Shown here in pieces: positions 50,601-62,348 of a stretch of 64,000 nt of DNA. The DNA is from Chondrilla cf. caribensis (Eukaryota; Porifera; Demospongiae; Chondrillida; Chondrillidae): positions 5,059,900 through 5,123,899 of the forward strand of contig OZ026546.1 in NCBI GenBank assembly GCA_964020155.1. Direction: 5' to 3'. The notes below the pieces were generated by a model. The model did not search any database and was not told the origin of the DNA. It saw only the letters and a program-made list of their open reading frames with translations. A program made the translations under genes and the position numbers. Within the stretch, counting starts at the first letter, position 1; the number at the start of each line of letters is the position of its first letter.

Positions 50601-53401
50601 AGGAAGACAACATGCAATGAAGGTATTAACAATAATATAAGTAATATTAATTTGCTATGTTATCATGACGTCTGGTTCTAGTTGATAGTTTGTCTATGCA
50701 TTGAGAAACTACTTCTGATAATTGGGCACCTTGTGTCTGCTAATTGGTATGTTACTACTTACATATATGGTAATTTCTCACTGATAGAGGTACTAACCAC
50801 ACATGCATTTATGACGTACAATTGATCTCACCGTTTGTTCTAACTCCTGTTCTGCTCATGGTAGTTCCACATGTTCGACTATTGAGAGTCACAGTAAACT
50901 CATACTCAATACTTGGATTGAGACCAGTGATGTTACATGGACTGTTATTACATTCAGCACAACCTGATGATGGTGGAGTACAGCTAACTGAAGTGGTGAT
51001 GTCATTAGGTTCACTTGGTTGGGTCCACTGTAGAGTAACTGTATCACATGACTGTACAGTTACAACTGCATTAGCAGGTGCACGTAGGTCTACAGAAATA
51101 CAGTAATAACCATTATAGCATAAGCAGCTGATACGTAGCAAATTTTATAATGATATATAGTAAATTCTTGGATATAATATATTATATGCATAATAATGTC
51201 ATGTGTCTACATAGGTGTCGGAACCATGGGCTGGTGGGGGCAGTCCCCGGAAGTACTTTTAAGAGGGGGAAAAGCCCCCACTAGCTTACTAGTCAACTTG
51301 GGAAACAACTTATTCTTGTGCACATCTTCATTTAAGTTCAACTGAAATCTTACTTCAAGGTGGTTTGGCCCTTAAACATACAGACTGGCAGGAATACATG
51401 TATCTATGATACACTTGATCTCACCTCTTGTTCTAATCCCTGTTGTGTTCGTGAAAGTTCCGCACTTTCCACTGTTGAGAGTCACAGCAAACACATACTC
51501 AGTACTTGGATTGAGACCAGTGATAGTACATGGACTGGTTGTACATTCAGCACAACCTGGTGATGATGGAGTACAGCTAACTGAAGTGGTGATGTCACTA
51601 GGTTCTCTTGGTTGGTTCCACTGTAGAGTAATGTTGTCACATGACTTTGCATTTGCAACTAAAATAATAGGTACACGTAGTCCTGTAGATGATATAATCA
51701 TATGTGAATAAATAGTAAGCCACGACAACATACATAGCAAATAATTATGCAATGCACATTAAATTTTGCATGGGGACATATATAAAGTACAATGTCATAT
51801 TATATAAATTTAGCCCACAGATTACTTTGTGAGATGTGATTAATAATATTCAAAGTGAATGCTGAGAATTATTAGTAGCATACCAGAGAATCATGCAATA
51901 CCAAACATTGTTAAAAAAAGAATTTTACAAGTCTACCCCACTCTCCCAGACCACCCTCATGTGAACATCCTATAATTTTAGTAACTAAGAAGTTTTTGCA
52001 TAAGTACGTCCACAATAGATTGTGGCAAATTTATATGATGTTTATTTTAAATGATTGGACTTAGCTGTTCTACATATCTTAAACACTTGACAAGCTCTTT
52101 GCAATCTCTACAGATGATGACTACAGATATACATCTGACCATGGGTAAAAATGGCAGAAATGATAGCCAATTACAAATGATGCTCAGAGAGAACCAACAT
52201 CATGCATGTTTATTATTATATTATATATCATTGTTTATTCTATAACAACACATCAATTACAGACAGTGTTTGTACATAAACTACTGCCAACCCAATATGA
52301 TCATGACTATCAATTGCAAGATGAAAGTACTAGTACATATCACCAAATCTGAAGCCTTTGAATTGACAAACTTTTAGATAAGTGCGAGCAATAATTAATC
52401 TGATTGGATATCAAAACAGACAACATATCTAAAAAGATCTAGAATACAGGTGGTGTGAGAGAGTTAAAACTTTAGTTTAAAGTTAAAAGTTTAGCTCTGT
52501 CTAATCACCTCACGAATGTTAGTGTAGGCAAATCAAGGTATGACCTAGATGCTGGATCAGTTACAACAACTAGATAGATGTGGCCAGACTAATATTCCCT
52601 TGCGTATAGAACTCTCTGTACACATACAATATTTACTTCTGTCTGTTAATATACGTATCTAAACCTTATACTAGTATAACTACATGCATGATCAAGCAGG
52701 GTATGGATCAGGTAAAAAGAACGAACCCACTGGGTCACTGGCCATATTGATTGATAACACCTAACCCCCTATACCCCTACCCTAACAGAGGAGTATGACA
52801 CCATGACCACATCATCAATCAATATGGCCATGGCCAGTGGGTTCATTCTTTCTACCTGATCCCAGGATATTATAATAAGAGGTATATTCCTTAACTGTCA
52901 TAAACCTCACATAACTACTCACCTACTGATATACTCGCCATTCCCAGAACATTATTATTGTTCGCGTTAACACACCGAATAGTCCCTCCATTGTCTGATC
53001 CACTGAATCCAGAGATAGTGATATCAGACACACCAACCTGAGAACCACCTCCTGTATCGGTAGACGTGATCCTGGGATTGGTCATGGCTTCATTTCGTGC
53101 TCTGAAAGGTCCCCGACCAATCATACTCAATCCACTCGTAGTCCATTCAATTGATACACCAGGTTCCCTGTAAGTAAAGGTCTGTGCACTTCCACAATCC
53201 ACTGAGATGTTGCCATTTGGTGTCAGTGAACCTACTCGAAGAAAAACAATGCCGGGCTAAATTGATCTTCATAGCGTACATATACATAATATTATATTTA
53301 AGTCTAAGCAATAACTAAACCACACGTAGCGGCTCACCTTGTACAACATTTAACACTAAAATTAGAATAAAGGGTTTGTTCGAAGAGGCCGAGACTGTCA
53401 T
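47691..53401 (-). CDS. Receptor E: Ig-FN3-FN3-TM protein with four ITIM-consensus tyrosines, 473 aa
   Basis: Thirteen exons: 53338-53401, 52923-53231 (Ig), 51425-51682 and 50832-51089 (FN3), 50058-50096 (stalk), 49413-49523 (TM), 49304-49345, 49216-49243, 49086-49146, 48849-48908, 48640-48687, 48428-48475 and 47691-47786; 1,422 nt, all phases compatible. The tail (about residues 335-473) contains VEYQNV (Y383), VTYETV (Y415), ITYADL (Y445) and VTYAAV (Y470), each fitting (I/V/L/S)xYxx(I/V/L). Y437 (GYEEG) is an extra tyrosine absent from C. The B-strand cysteine of the Ig domain is Tyr (TFTYRE), while the F-strand Cys (TIRC) remains, so the usual disulfide cannot form. Probably an inhibitory-type surface receptor by motif. 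A 16-bp minisatellite lies in the last intron. Confidence 0.88.
48101..48352. repeat. 16-bp minisatellite in the last intron of E
   Basis: About 15-16 units of GGTTCAACACAGTACG, with TTCAACATGGTACAGG and GTGCAACATGG variants interleaved. Receptor C has a single partial unit here (about 28.82 kb), so the array expanded after duplication. The period is not a multiple of three; reading frames across it are artefacts of the tandem repeat. Confidence 0.9.
52705..52862. mobile_element. Small foldback MITE (about 158 bp) in the Ig-FN3 intron of E
   Basis: The inverted ends GGATCAGGTAAAAAGAACGA and GGATCAGGTAGAAAGAATGA continue through CCACTGG and CCATATTGATTGAT. The corresponding introns of A and C lack it (AAGCAGGATAAGAGG). 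Confidence 0.75.
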
Positions 53402-53545
53402 CGTGCTTGTAATACGTACCAGGCATTGAATACCTAACAACGATACCGTTTATTTCCGTAAATTGCCTTCACAGCCACGCGTTGTCGGATATAGGGAAAG
53501 ACCCTTTCACCACCCACTGAATTGTTACTACCTGAGGTATCATAG
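53402..53545 (-). promoter_or_regulatory. Conserved upstream block of receptor E
   Basis: Conserved with A and C (TACCAGGCATTGAATACCTA, CCGTTTATTTCCGTAAATT, ACCTGAGGTATCATAG on the plus strand) although the rest of E's flank is more diverged. That makes functional constraint more plausible than recency alone. Confidence 0.5.
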
Positions 53546-54403
53546 ACCATGTACTATAGGGGCTATTTTCCAGTCACAATTCTTATGAATTTTTAAAATG
53601 TCATTTCCTATTTATGGTATTTGTACGCACATTAACCTAAATATTTTTCTTTAGTTTTAAATTTATCTTCTTTATTAGCTAATATGATTTTGTTACGAGC
53701 ATGGAATTTCAGCACAATTTCTCACAATATTGTCGAAAATATGTTTTAGACATACAATAGCATATGCACAATACATTCAAATTAAAAGAAAGGTGTTTGT
53801 AATACTAAGAATATGAAGTGCAGAGAAGGTGCCTTTGGATTCATTGTGCCTACTGATCCATAAGTTTGACTTAATGGCATTGGCTCTTTGGCATTAACAT
53901 GGGTTGTATTATACATGAGTACAACAGGCAATATAATAAGAAGTGAAATCCAAATTCTGAGGGAAATTATTTTGTATGCATGAAATATTTTTTACCAGCT
54001 TGTTGCAATCATCTCTAAGACTTTCTATGTCCAAAAGGTATACCTCCGGCCATTAATTTAAAATTTTAACAAAGTAATCAATATTAAGTAAATACTTCTA
54101 GTTATACAGAGCCTGTAGGGTGTGATGTAAATTATTAGCAATGGTCAGCACTACAAAATTATAACTTAAGTGAGTGTATAGTAACAGCACCCGTACATGT
54201 TACTTCAATTATTATAATGAATGAAATAAATTATAATTGATACAAAAGTGCATGATCACTCAGTTATATATGATAGATAAAAGATGTTTAATTGTATAAC
54301 GACTCAATGGAAATAATGGTAAGAAAGAATAATAATAATATAATAATATACTACTTTTATATTCTTGATGAATTGAATGGTTGCTTCATCTGTATGCTAA
54401 TTT

Positions 54404-55299
54404 AACAAGTAATTCGAGTTTAAAAACTCGTGGGGCTGCCGCCCCCCGCACTCGAATTACTTGGCGTCTTTGTTAGGTTTAAAAGAACCTTCGCTGAAGT
54501 TATTACGTTCGGCGGAGCTTCAGCGCACGAATTCTAGCCCAATTTCAAATTGTCAGCGTTCGAAATCGGCCATCTTTATTTCGCGCAATATAAATTCTAA
54601 TATAAATTCATTGTTGCGGTTACGCGTAGGAACACATATTATATATACATAATATATCTATATATATGTGATAGGATCTGAGAAAAGGGGTCTTATGGCG
54701 CCAACATTCGATTCCGAGTTAACCCTACTAACTTAAAACACGTGTACTAATCTACAGAATGCCGCTGTAAATTTCTGTATAGCTCATTTGGTTCCGAAGA
54801 TACACGCGATTGAATGTTACCGTACACGTAACCACCATTCCGAGAAAATGCGATGATTGCTTACGTCCGAACATTCCGTATATCTTCGTATAATTCGTGA
54901 CGTCATCTGGGCCTGTAGACTAGACTTGTATAATTCCATTGCGCGCGTGAATCGCGGTGTCCGCATAACTTCGTAACGAATAAAAATGGCGTATTTTCGG
55001 TAGATAATAATCAGTAGTAGCTCTATAACGCAAGATCGAACGGTCACCGCGCTTTCAGGGAACCTTCTACTAAACATTTAGATTGGATTTATTGCAGAAA
55101 AAAAAATTCAAAAAAATTACATGAAAACATGTTTTGACTCGTATCTCAGTTTACACAACAACGCCATAAGACCCCTTTTCTCAGATCCTACCACATATAT
55201 ATTATATATATCTATCTATCTATCGGACGAGCGTTACATACCGGAAGTGGAAATGAAAACAATATAGGGGCTGCCACAGGCAGCCCCTAAAAAAATTGA
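54404..55299. mobile_element. Insertion with inner foldback (54667-55195) in the E/F spacer
   Basis: Relative to C's flank (about 36.61 kb) this block is extra. The outer part begins AAGTAATTCGAGTTTAAAAA and has GC-rich GGGGCTGCC motifs at both ends. The inner part is an inverted repeat: GATAGGATCTGAGAAAAGGG continuing GTCTTATGGCG, mirrored at 55152-55195. A related fragment, AAGTAATTGGAGTTATAAAC, lies at 62394 in gene F. The 86-codon ORF inside is not convincing. Confidence 0.65.
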
Positions 55300-56330
55300 A
55301 TCACTACACATGTGTGCACAATTTCATAAGATTCTTATACACAGAATATGTATACAAACTTAAATACAAACACATAGAGCAAGAATCACAGGCCAGGAAA
55401 TAATGTACAATGACAAGTAGTGCATACAGTAGCATACACTGTCAGGTACCCTCTTACTTACACATACAGTAGCCCAGTCACACCACAATAAGAATACAAT
55501 ATTTCAAACTGAAAGTGAAGAAGCCATTGAATTACGCACGGTTCAGACACCAAGCAATTACCATACAAACAAACTAATGGTAACAAGAACAAACATGAAG
55601 AGGACGTGGACAGCAATTGAAACTCAAACAGTAAATAGTCTGGAAATCACACACTCATGCAAGCATGCACGCATCCACCACACACGCGTACACACACACA
55701 CATACATACACTTGAGGCATAGACACTTCACAGTTGGCACTCATGGATAACAGTATACGAACATACAATACAATCACTGAAGACATTAGGATATTATAGT
55801 GAAAGACTCACAGAAAGTAACTATCTATCATGACTAATATAAATTACATGCATGTGTTGGTGGACCTGTGCTCAGATTGGACTTCCGTACAATGTCATGG
55901 TTCACGAGTTGCAGGTAAAAGGAAGACTTTGTGGAGAACCATTGCTGGAATCAGTTGAATTATTCTATATTAATTAATAAGAATAGTGAAGTAAAATGAC
56001 TCCTATATATACATAAACACACAACAATCATGTACATTACATGGGTTCTTGTAGATTTAATTTAGCAGGCGGCTGAAGGTACTTCCTCTGTTAGAGTATT
56101 ATATCCACAACTCATCTAACAATAATTTACAGAAATAAATGCATGATCAATAAGTCGTAATAAGTATAGTTCGTGAGATCGCACTACCATAATCTTTGTG
56201 GTCTGAGGTAGACTCCTGTAAACGCTGTTTTGGAATAATGTCTTTCCGGGCTTCAAAACTATTGACTCCGCTTCGGCACGGAAACAATTAACCTCGCTCG
56301 CGCTCGGTGATGATGATATTCTCGTCTTCC
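55300..56330. repeat. Decayed flank sequence of the third unit
   Basis: Positions 55300-55500 match the sequence near 36.6-36.83 kb, and 55500-55640 resembles the GACTGAAAGTGAGGAAGCC region at about 27.57 and 46.85 kb. The orphan ITIM exons of the other spacers are not found here. No gene is supported. Confidence 0.4.
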
Positions 56331-56336
56331 TAGGTA

Positions 56337-56372
56337 TTCTTTGTCCTGGCTGTATTATTTTGTGTAGCAGAA
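56337..56372 (+). CDS. Possible signal-peptide exon of receptor F (speculative)
   Basis: Between an acceptor-like TTCCTAG and a donor-like GAAG|GTGAGC, the frame reads VFFVLAVLFCVAE plus one base, a hydrophobic stretch ending in phase 1 like the first exons of the other receptors. There is no in-frame ATG inside it, so an unseen upstream exon would be required. If correct, F's first intron contains the Gypsy, LINE and SINE insertions. Confidence 0.2.
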
Positions 56373-56598
56373 GGTGAGCTTGTCCATCCGCGTATTGATT
56401 GTTGTTGTTGAGTAAAATGTGATTGATCGTTAATTTCGCTCTTAGATAGTTGTCTCTGTTAGATTTCTGAATCAGTGGAACTTACCGTCTGTGGTGTCCG
56501 ATAATCGATGTTTTGCTCTATTCCATGCATAATATACATTTCGAATTGTCCCCACACCAGTTAACATCATAAACGCTGGAATATTATAATTATTATAG

Positions 56599-56986
56599 TG
56601 TAACGTCGGGTATTACGGGACACCTAAGGAAAAGTCCTTCAATTTAATCGAATACAACGCCTTATCGGGAACATATTAGTTAGGATACATAGAGTGGATG
56701 TCCTCCATTCACAGGAGTAACTAGACCTCCGTCCGATTCTGCGTGAAGAAGTTACAAAGTGTTATGTGGAGACCGTGTGTAGTATCTGTATGTACCCATT
56801 ATTACTTTAGAGTTCACAGTTATTTGAACTAGGCTTATCTTGTGTTCTACTTGTGATGTAATGCATGTGGTTTTGCTTTATAGGGTATGATTCATCTGTG
56901 ACACACGTGTAGTGCCACGTGGTTCTTGTAGTTGACTTATTGGTGATTTATTGTTGAACGAGTGAAGTGTTGTTCGCGATATCACA
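56599..56986 (+). mobile_element. Candidate 5' LTR of the Gypsy element
   Basis: Begins TGTAACGTCGGGTATTACGG and ends GATATCACA, immediately followed by TTTCTGGCGACGAGGATGG, the usual primer-binding/leader position before gag in metazoan Gypsy elements. No matching 3' LTR is in the window, so the right boundary is inferred from the TG...CA ends and the position of gag. Confidence 0.55.
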
Positions 56987-57006
56987 TTTCTGGCGACGAG
57001 GATGGG

Positions 57007-59548
57007 ATGGCTACCCCGTATGGACAGATCGCGGCATTTCACCCAGAGTCCGACTCAATCAAGGCTTACCTTGAGCGCGTTAAATTGTACTTCGTGGCCA
57101 ACAAGGTGAACGAAGAGGTTCAAGTCCCCATTCTACTCAGCTGTATCGGCGCGCCCACTTATTCGCTCCTCAGTGATCTCCTCGCGCCGTCCGCGCCCAG
57201 TTCCAAGTCCCTTCAGGAAATTTCAGACGCGCTATCCAAGCATTTTGAGCCTAAGCGTGTGATAATTGCCCAGCGATTTCACTTCCACAAGCGCGATCAG
57301 CTGGAAGGTGAGAGCATGGCCGATTATGATGCCAAACTAAGGAAGCTGGCCACCCACTGTGATTTTGGAAACCACCTGGAGGAGGCACTACGTGACCGTT
57401 TCGTGTGCGGTCTTCGGCACGAAGCAATCCAGCGCCGGCTACTCTCTGAAGTGGACCTCACCTACACAAAGGCTTTGGACATCGCCAGTGCCATGGAAGC
57501 GGCCAATAGGGACGCGAAGGCCTTTCAGTCGGTGGAGCCAACGCTTAAGAAATTGCACAGCCGAGCCAAAGCTAAGGATACTCAGCCATGTTTTCGATGT
57601 AAATAGGCCAGGCCATAGTGCTACCACCTGCAAGTTTAGGGAGGCGGAATGTCACGCCTGTGGCAAGAAGGGCCACATCGCCCCAGCCTGCAGATCCAAG
57701 AGCAAGGGTTCGGCCCAGCCACAAAAGCAGGGGAAGCCCAGCAGGAACCACCACAAAGCCCATCAGATTTGTTCGAAAGAGGTGCCGACAGGGGAGGATT
57801 CCAGCAGCGACGAGTATTTTCTGCACAAGCTTGGCGAGAAATCCAGCCCCATCACCGTATCGCTGGTAGCCAATGGAAAGCCCTTGGAGATGGAGGTAGA
57901 CACTGGGGCCGACATCTCAATCATCTCAGAAGAGACCAGAAAGGTACTGTTCCCCAACCAGAAGATCTACAAATCTGACCTGGTTTTGAAGACATACACC
58001 GGTGAGCCGATCACAATCATTGGTAACCTGCATGTACACGTGCAGTACAGGGATCAGTTTGCAAAGTTGGTCCTAGTTGTGGTGGAAGGCAATGGTCCCA
58101 GCCTTCTCGGCCGAAATTGGCTCAAGTATATCAAGTTAGATTGGGGCAGAATTGCCCAGATGCATTCCACGCGGCTGACGACCTTGAATTCCGTTCTTGA
58201 CCAGCACCAGGCACTTTTCAAGGAAAGCCTGGGGACCATAGAGCCTTACCGAGCCACCCTTCATGTGCAACCGGATGCCACCCCCAAATTTTTCAAACCA
58301 CGCCCGGTGCCCTTGGCAATCAAGGATGCTATTGGTCGGGACCTTGATCGGATGGAAAAAGATGGTGTCATTGAGCGTGTGGACCACAGTCAATGGGCCG
58401 CACCCATTGTAGCTGTTCCAAAGAAAGACGGGAGTTTCCGTATCTGTGGAGATTTCAAGGTGACTATCAATCAAGCCCTGGCTGTTGACCAGTATCCCCT
58501 GCCCAAGCCAGAAGAGCTTTTCGCCACACTCACTGGAGGCAAGGTCTTTACTAAGCTAGACCTTTCGCAAGCTTACCTCCAGCTGCAGCTCGATGAGGAG
58601 TCCACTGCTTACGTCACCATAAACACCCATCAAGGCCTCTATCGGTTCAAGAGACTCCCATTTGGAGTTGCCTCTGCTCCCGCCATGTTCCAGAAACTGA
58701 TGGACACAGTGTTGCAAGGACTACAGGGAGTGATTTGCTACATTGATGACATACTCATCAGCACCAGTGACGAAAGGAGCCATTTGGACGTCTTGGGGGA
58801 AGTACTAACTCGTCTGGAGAAGCACGGGTTTCGCCTCAAGCGGGAGAAATGCCAGTTCCTGTTGTCATCTGTCGAGTATCTGGGACATCAGATCAATGCC
58901 AGTGGAATTCAGACTACACCCGACAAGATCGACGCTGTCGTCAAGGCACCACCCCCAGAGAATGCTACGGAACTCCGCTCATTTTTAGGGTTGGTGAACT
59001 ACTATGGGAAATTTGTCCCACACCTCTCCACAGTTTTGCACCCTCTCAATCACCTCCTCAAAGACAATGTGAAGTGGAGTTGGACACAGGAATGCTCCGA
59101 GTCGTTTAGCCGAGCAAAGGAAGAATTGGCATCCGCCCGTGTCCTCACACATTATGATCCGAAGTTGCCTCTCAACATGGCCGCTGATGCCTCAGCGTAT
59201 GGCGTGGGAGCTGTACTTTCCCACGTCTTCCCAGATGGTACTGAAAGACCTGTTGCATTCGCCTCACGTACCCTGTCTCCCAGCGAGAAGAACTACGCGC
59301 AGGTGGAAAAGGAAGCTCTCTCTCTGATTTTCGGGGTGAAGAAGTTCCACCAATACCTGTATGGGAGACGGTTCACCCTTGTTACTGACCATAAGCCACT
59401 CACAGCTATCCTCGGCCCTAAGAAAGGCATTCCATCTCTAGCCGCTGCTAGACTCCAACGATGGGCAATCCTCCTTTCTGCCTATGAGTACAGCATCGCA
59501 TACAAGCCATCATTGGAACACAGCAATGCAGATGGGTTGTCTAGGTAG
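57007..59548 (+). pseudogene. Ty3/Gypsy gag-protease-RT-RNase H, frameshifted and truncated
   Basis: Gag starts at ATG 57007 (the frame is also open from 56962) and stops at 57606 inside the first zinc knuckle. The pol frame (+1) continues from that point with GHSATTC, a second knuckle CHACGKKGHIAPAC, protease VDTGADISII, RT motifs including LPFGVASAPAMFQ and YIDDILI, and RNase H ADASAYGVGAVLSH and TDHKPL, ending at NADGLSR-stop (59548). Integrase and 3' LTR are missing. The frame change falls within the knuckle, so a one-base insertion is more likely than programmed frameshifting. GC content is clearly above that of the neighbours. An endogenous retrotransposon remnant, unable to integrate on its own. 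Confidence 0.85.
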
Positions 59549-59929
59549 TTTCGGGACAGTCTCGAGAACTGAAAAAGTCCTATTTCGAAAATCCTACCTA
59601 AAATAAAGATGCTAATCTTCTATATAACCATTGTGTTCCAAAAGTTATCCGTCTCTTCGTTGTGGACTTACCATAGACACTCTATACGTAGTATAGAGAG
59701 TCTATGGACTTGTATACGATGGATTAAATACGCCGCAATTACTGAACGCTTATGCTATTTCTGGACAACGTATTAGAGCCCCGTAAAATATAGAGCAGGT
59801 CGGAATTTTGTAAATATGTGAGCCTATGTTATTTTCCAATGTTCCTATGCTATAAATCAATGCACCAATTTTTCTATAAACAAAAACTATAATAACACTA
59901 TTTTGCCCAATGGCATATATGTAAGAAGC
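59549..59929. other. Sequence after the truncated Gypsy element, no gene
   Basis: Non-coding. A near-perfect hairpin at about 59670-59706 (CCATAGAC, ACTCTATACG, mirrored AGAGTCTATGG) is the only structure. No integrase homology and no LTR. Confidence 0.4.
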
Positions 59930-60630
59930 AAGAGAGTGAGAAGGATGCTAGTTAATAGAGGAGGAACAGCACCATTGAGATGGGAAGGTGGCAAGGAGTG
60001 GAGAGGGAAAGAAGAATATGCAAAGAATGTGAGAGGCTCAGTGAGGGAATAAAAGATGTCTGCCACTTGCTATTTGCAGTGCCCTACCTGGGAACACTTG
60101 AGGATACCATTGATTGATAAAGTCGCTGAGATGGATGGTTTTAAAGGAAAGAGTAACAGGGAGAAGACAGTGTTCATATTATCACAAACCTGTTCAAAGA
60201 ATAATATTTTAAACCATCTTAGTGTAATGTGGTCAGCCAGATTTGGCGTGAAACTAATTATTTTGTCATTGTGATGGATTTCATTTAGTGTACTTAGTCT
60301 AGATACTCCATAGTTAGTTCTGATGTGTATTGATGCTATAGTGCTACATAGGACCATTGGCATAGGCAGAGGAATGCATGGTTTGGCAAGTGAGGGGGGG
60401 GGGGGGGCTGAAGGCAATGGTGCTGAACTCATGAATAATATTGCAATTGCGTCCATACATGCAATACTCTTCATAGACATTCTTGGCCCCACCTTTGTGA
60501 TGAGTGGGGGGCATGGCCCCCCTGGCCCCCATGCACTGTTCCGCCGCCTATGATTGGTATGTCCTAGCACCTTCGAGTTTGCTGCCCTCAAATTATTATT
60601 GATTGATTGATTGATTGATTGATATAATGG
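59930..60630 (+). mobile_element. 5'-truncated LINE 3' end (probable)
   Basis: Broken frames show a C-terminal LINE-like zinc motif (RICKECE...DVCHLL, then, after a frame change, QCPTWEHLR), a short 3' UTR with a G14 run and GC-rich ATGGCCCCC repeats, and a terminal (ATTG)n tract at about 60598-60623, as found at the tails of many non-LTR elements. No RT core remains. The assignment rests on these features only. Confidence 0.4.
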
Positions 60631-61540
60631 TATTCTTTTCTTTTACTATATTATAATCCCTTTTGGCTACTATGAAGTTGTGGGGAAGGTGAAAATGGAT
60701 TTTTAAACTTTTTTGGAATTAAACATGGCATGTTTTGTCATGCACATGAGAACATTGCCAGACCATTATTTTTCTGCAACATTGCTCACAAGCTTCAAAA
60801 TGATCTTATGAATTTGATAATATAAGTAGAAAAATTGCCATGAGTGGGCATGGATTGATTATACAGGGTAATTCTTAGCAGTGATTGATACCAAAAAATT
60901 AGCTGGATATCATAAGGTGTTGAAAAACGTAGGCATGCATCCAGGAGAAGTGCTACTTTTAGCTAAAACCCACACATTTCAAAGATCATACTCCACGTAT
61001 AATTGTACTAGCCCTGGTAATGTCCAGTGCCCAGTAATTGCCTCCTTCTCAAAATACCCGTGACATTACTCTATCCCATATTTCTGCTATGGAATGTTTC
61101 TCTTTAAAATTATTCACCACACTCCCACTTCCGCAGTATAGGCTTGATGTGAGTTTTTGAAAGTGATTTTGAAATAAATAATAGCAATCTAGACAAATTT
61201 TAATGTAAGCAGAATTTCAGCATGTGGCCAAGAAACTGTTCTCGCAAATCACTACTAAATTCTCCTACCCCTCGGGATGAATATCAACTACCAAATTGCC
61301 AACAGCCCCTTTTTAACCAGTGAGAGGCATTCACGTTGATAAGTACACAAGCATTAGTGTACCCCACTAAAAACCGAGTACACTAGGAGTAGTAGTGAAG
61401 ATAGCTAACGAAGTTAGTAAGAACAATAGAACATCAACTCGTGATAATCCACACAGCCGTGTGGTCTCGCCGGTGTGTGACTGCAGTTAGCAGTAGTCAC
61501 CGGTGTAGTATGAAAGGAGAATTGTGTAGGCTGGTTTCTG
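60631..61540. other. Spacer before gene F, no gene recognised
   Basis: AT-rich and non-coding with no clear repeat. The region 61370-61530 has somewhat higher GC and may be the unclear 5' part of the adjacent SINE. Confidence 0.35.
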
Positions 61541-61680
61541 TGGTGGCTTCGTGGCTCAGTGGTTTATGACGGTTTTAGTCAGACACCCTGGGTTCGAGTC
61601 CCGCAGTTGCCGGTTTTTCGCTTTTCTCCTTTCTCTCTCAGCAGGCTGAATTCCACTTAGCTTTCGTATTAGCGTACCTT
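61541..61680 (+). mobile_element. tRNA-derived SINE head
   Basis: Contains a good polymerase III A box (TGGCTCAGTGG) and B box (GGTTCGAGTCCC) 33-34 bp apart. The acceptor and D stems do not pair properly, so it is not a functional tRNA gene. A pyrimidine-rich body follows. It lies just upstream of F's Ig exon. Confidence 0.55.
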
Positions 61681-61748
61681 GTATCACAATTGCTCCTGTA
61701 TCTGTTGCTTGGATAATCTGCCATTTTATACTCCTATATATAATGTAG

Positions 61749-62292
61749 GCAACCTGACACCAGGTGGTATGGTCTCAGTGGACTTTGGTAGTGCACAGAC
61801 CTTCATTTGCAGAGTACCTGATAAACCACTCGGCTGGAATATCACTGGATTGAGTGGGATAAATATAACAGGACCTTTCCATGCACGTTATGCATCCTTC
61901 ATGAATCCCAGGATCCCTTCTAATGATACCGGAGAGACTACTCAGGTTGGTGTGTCTACTCTTACTATCTCTGGATTCAGTACTGTAACATCAGACAATG
62001 GAGGAACTATACAGTGTATTAACACACATAATGGTAAGGTTAAGGGAATGGCTACAATATCAGTAGGTGAGTTAGTGTGTTTATAATATGCAAAGATATT
62101 ATGCAAGGATGTGCTTTTGAGGTGAATACCTTTGTGCTTCTTTGCATGTATCATATATTTCAAATATGGGATCGAAAAGTGTGGTATTGAAAGACTTATT
62201 AACAAATTTACACATGCCATAAAATGAACTATATTTCCTTTAGTGAGCTTTACCATCAATGTTTCATTGTTATAATAGATACACACGCGCGT

Positions 62293-62348
<56 letters not shown>

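Noticed and set aside
59670..59706. Hairpin as a regulatory RNA or attachment site
   Set aside because: A single short palindrome beside a truncated retroelement, with no partner or conserved copy in the window.
61511..61570. Possible signal peptide MKGELCRLVSVVASWLSG for gene F
   Set aside because: The frame overlaps the A box of the tRNA-derived SINE, and the donor (GTG|GTTTAT) is poor. Chance is the simpler reading.
61541..61611. Functional tRNA gene
   Set aside because: A and B boxes are good, but the acceptor and D stems do not pair and no anticodon arm is convincing, so I treat it as SINE-derived.
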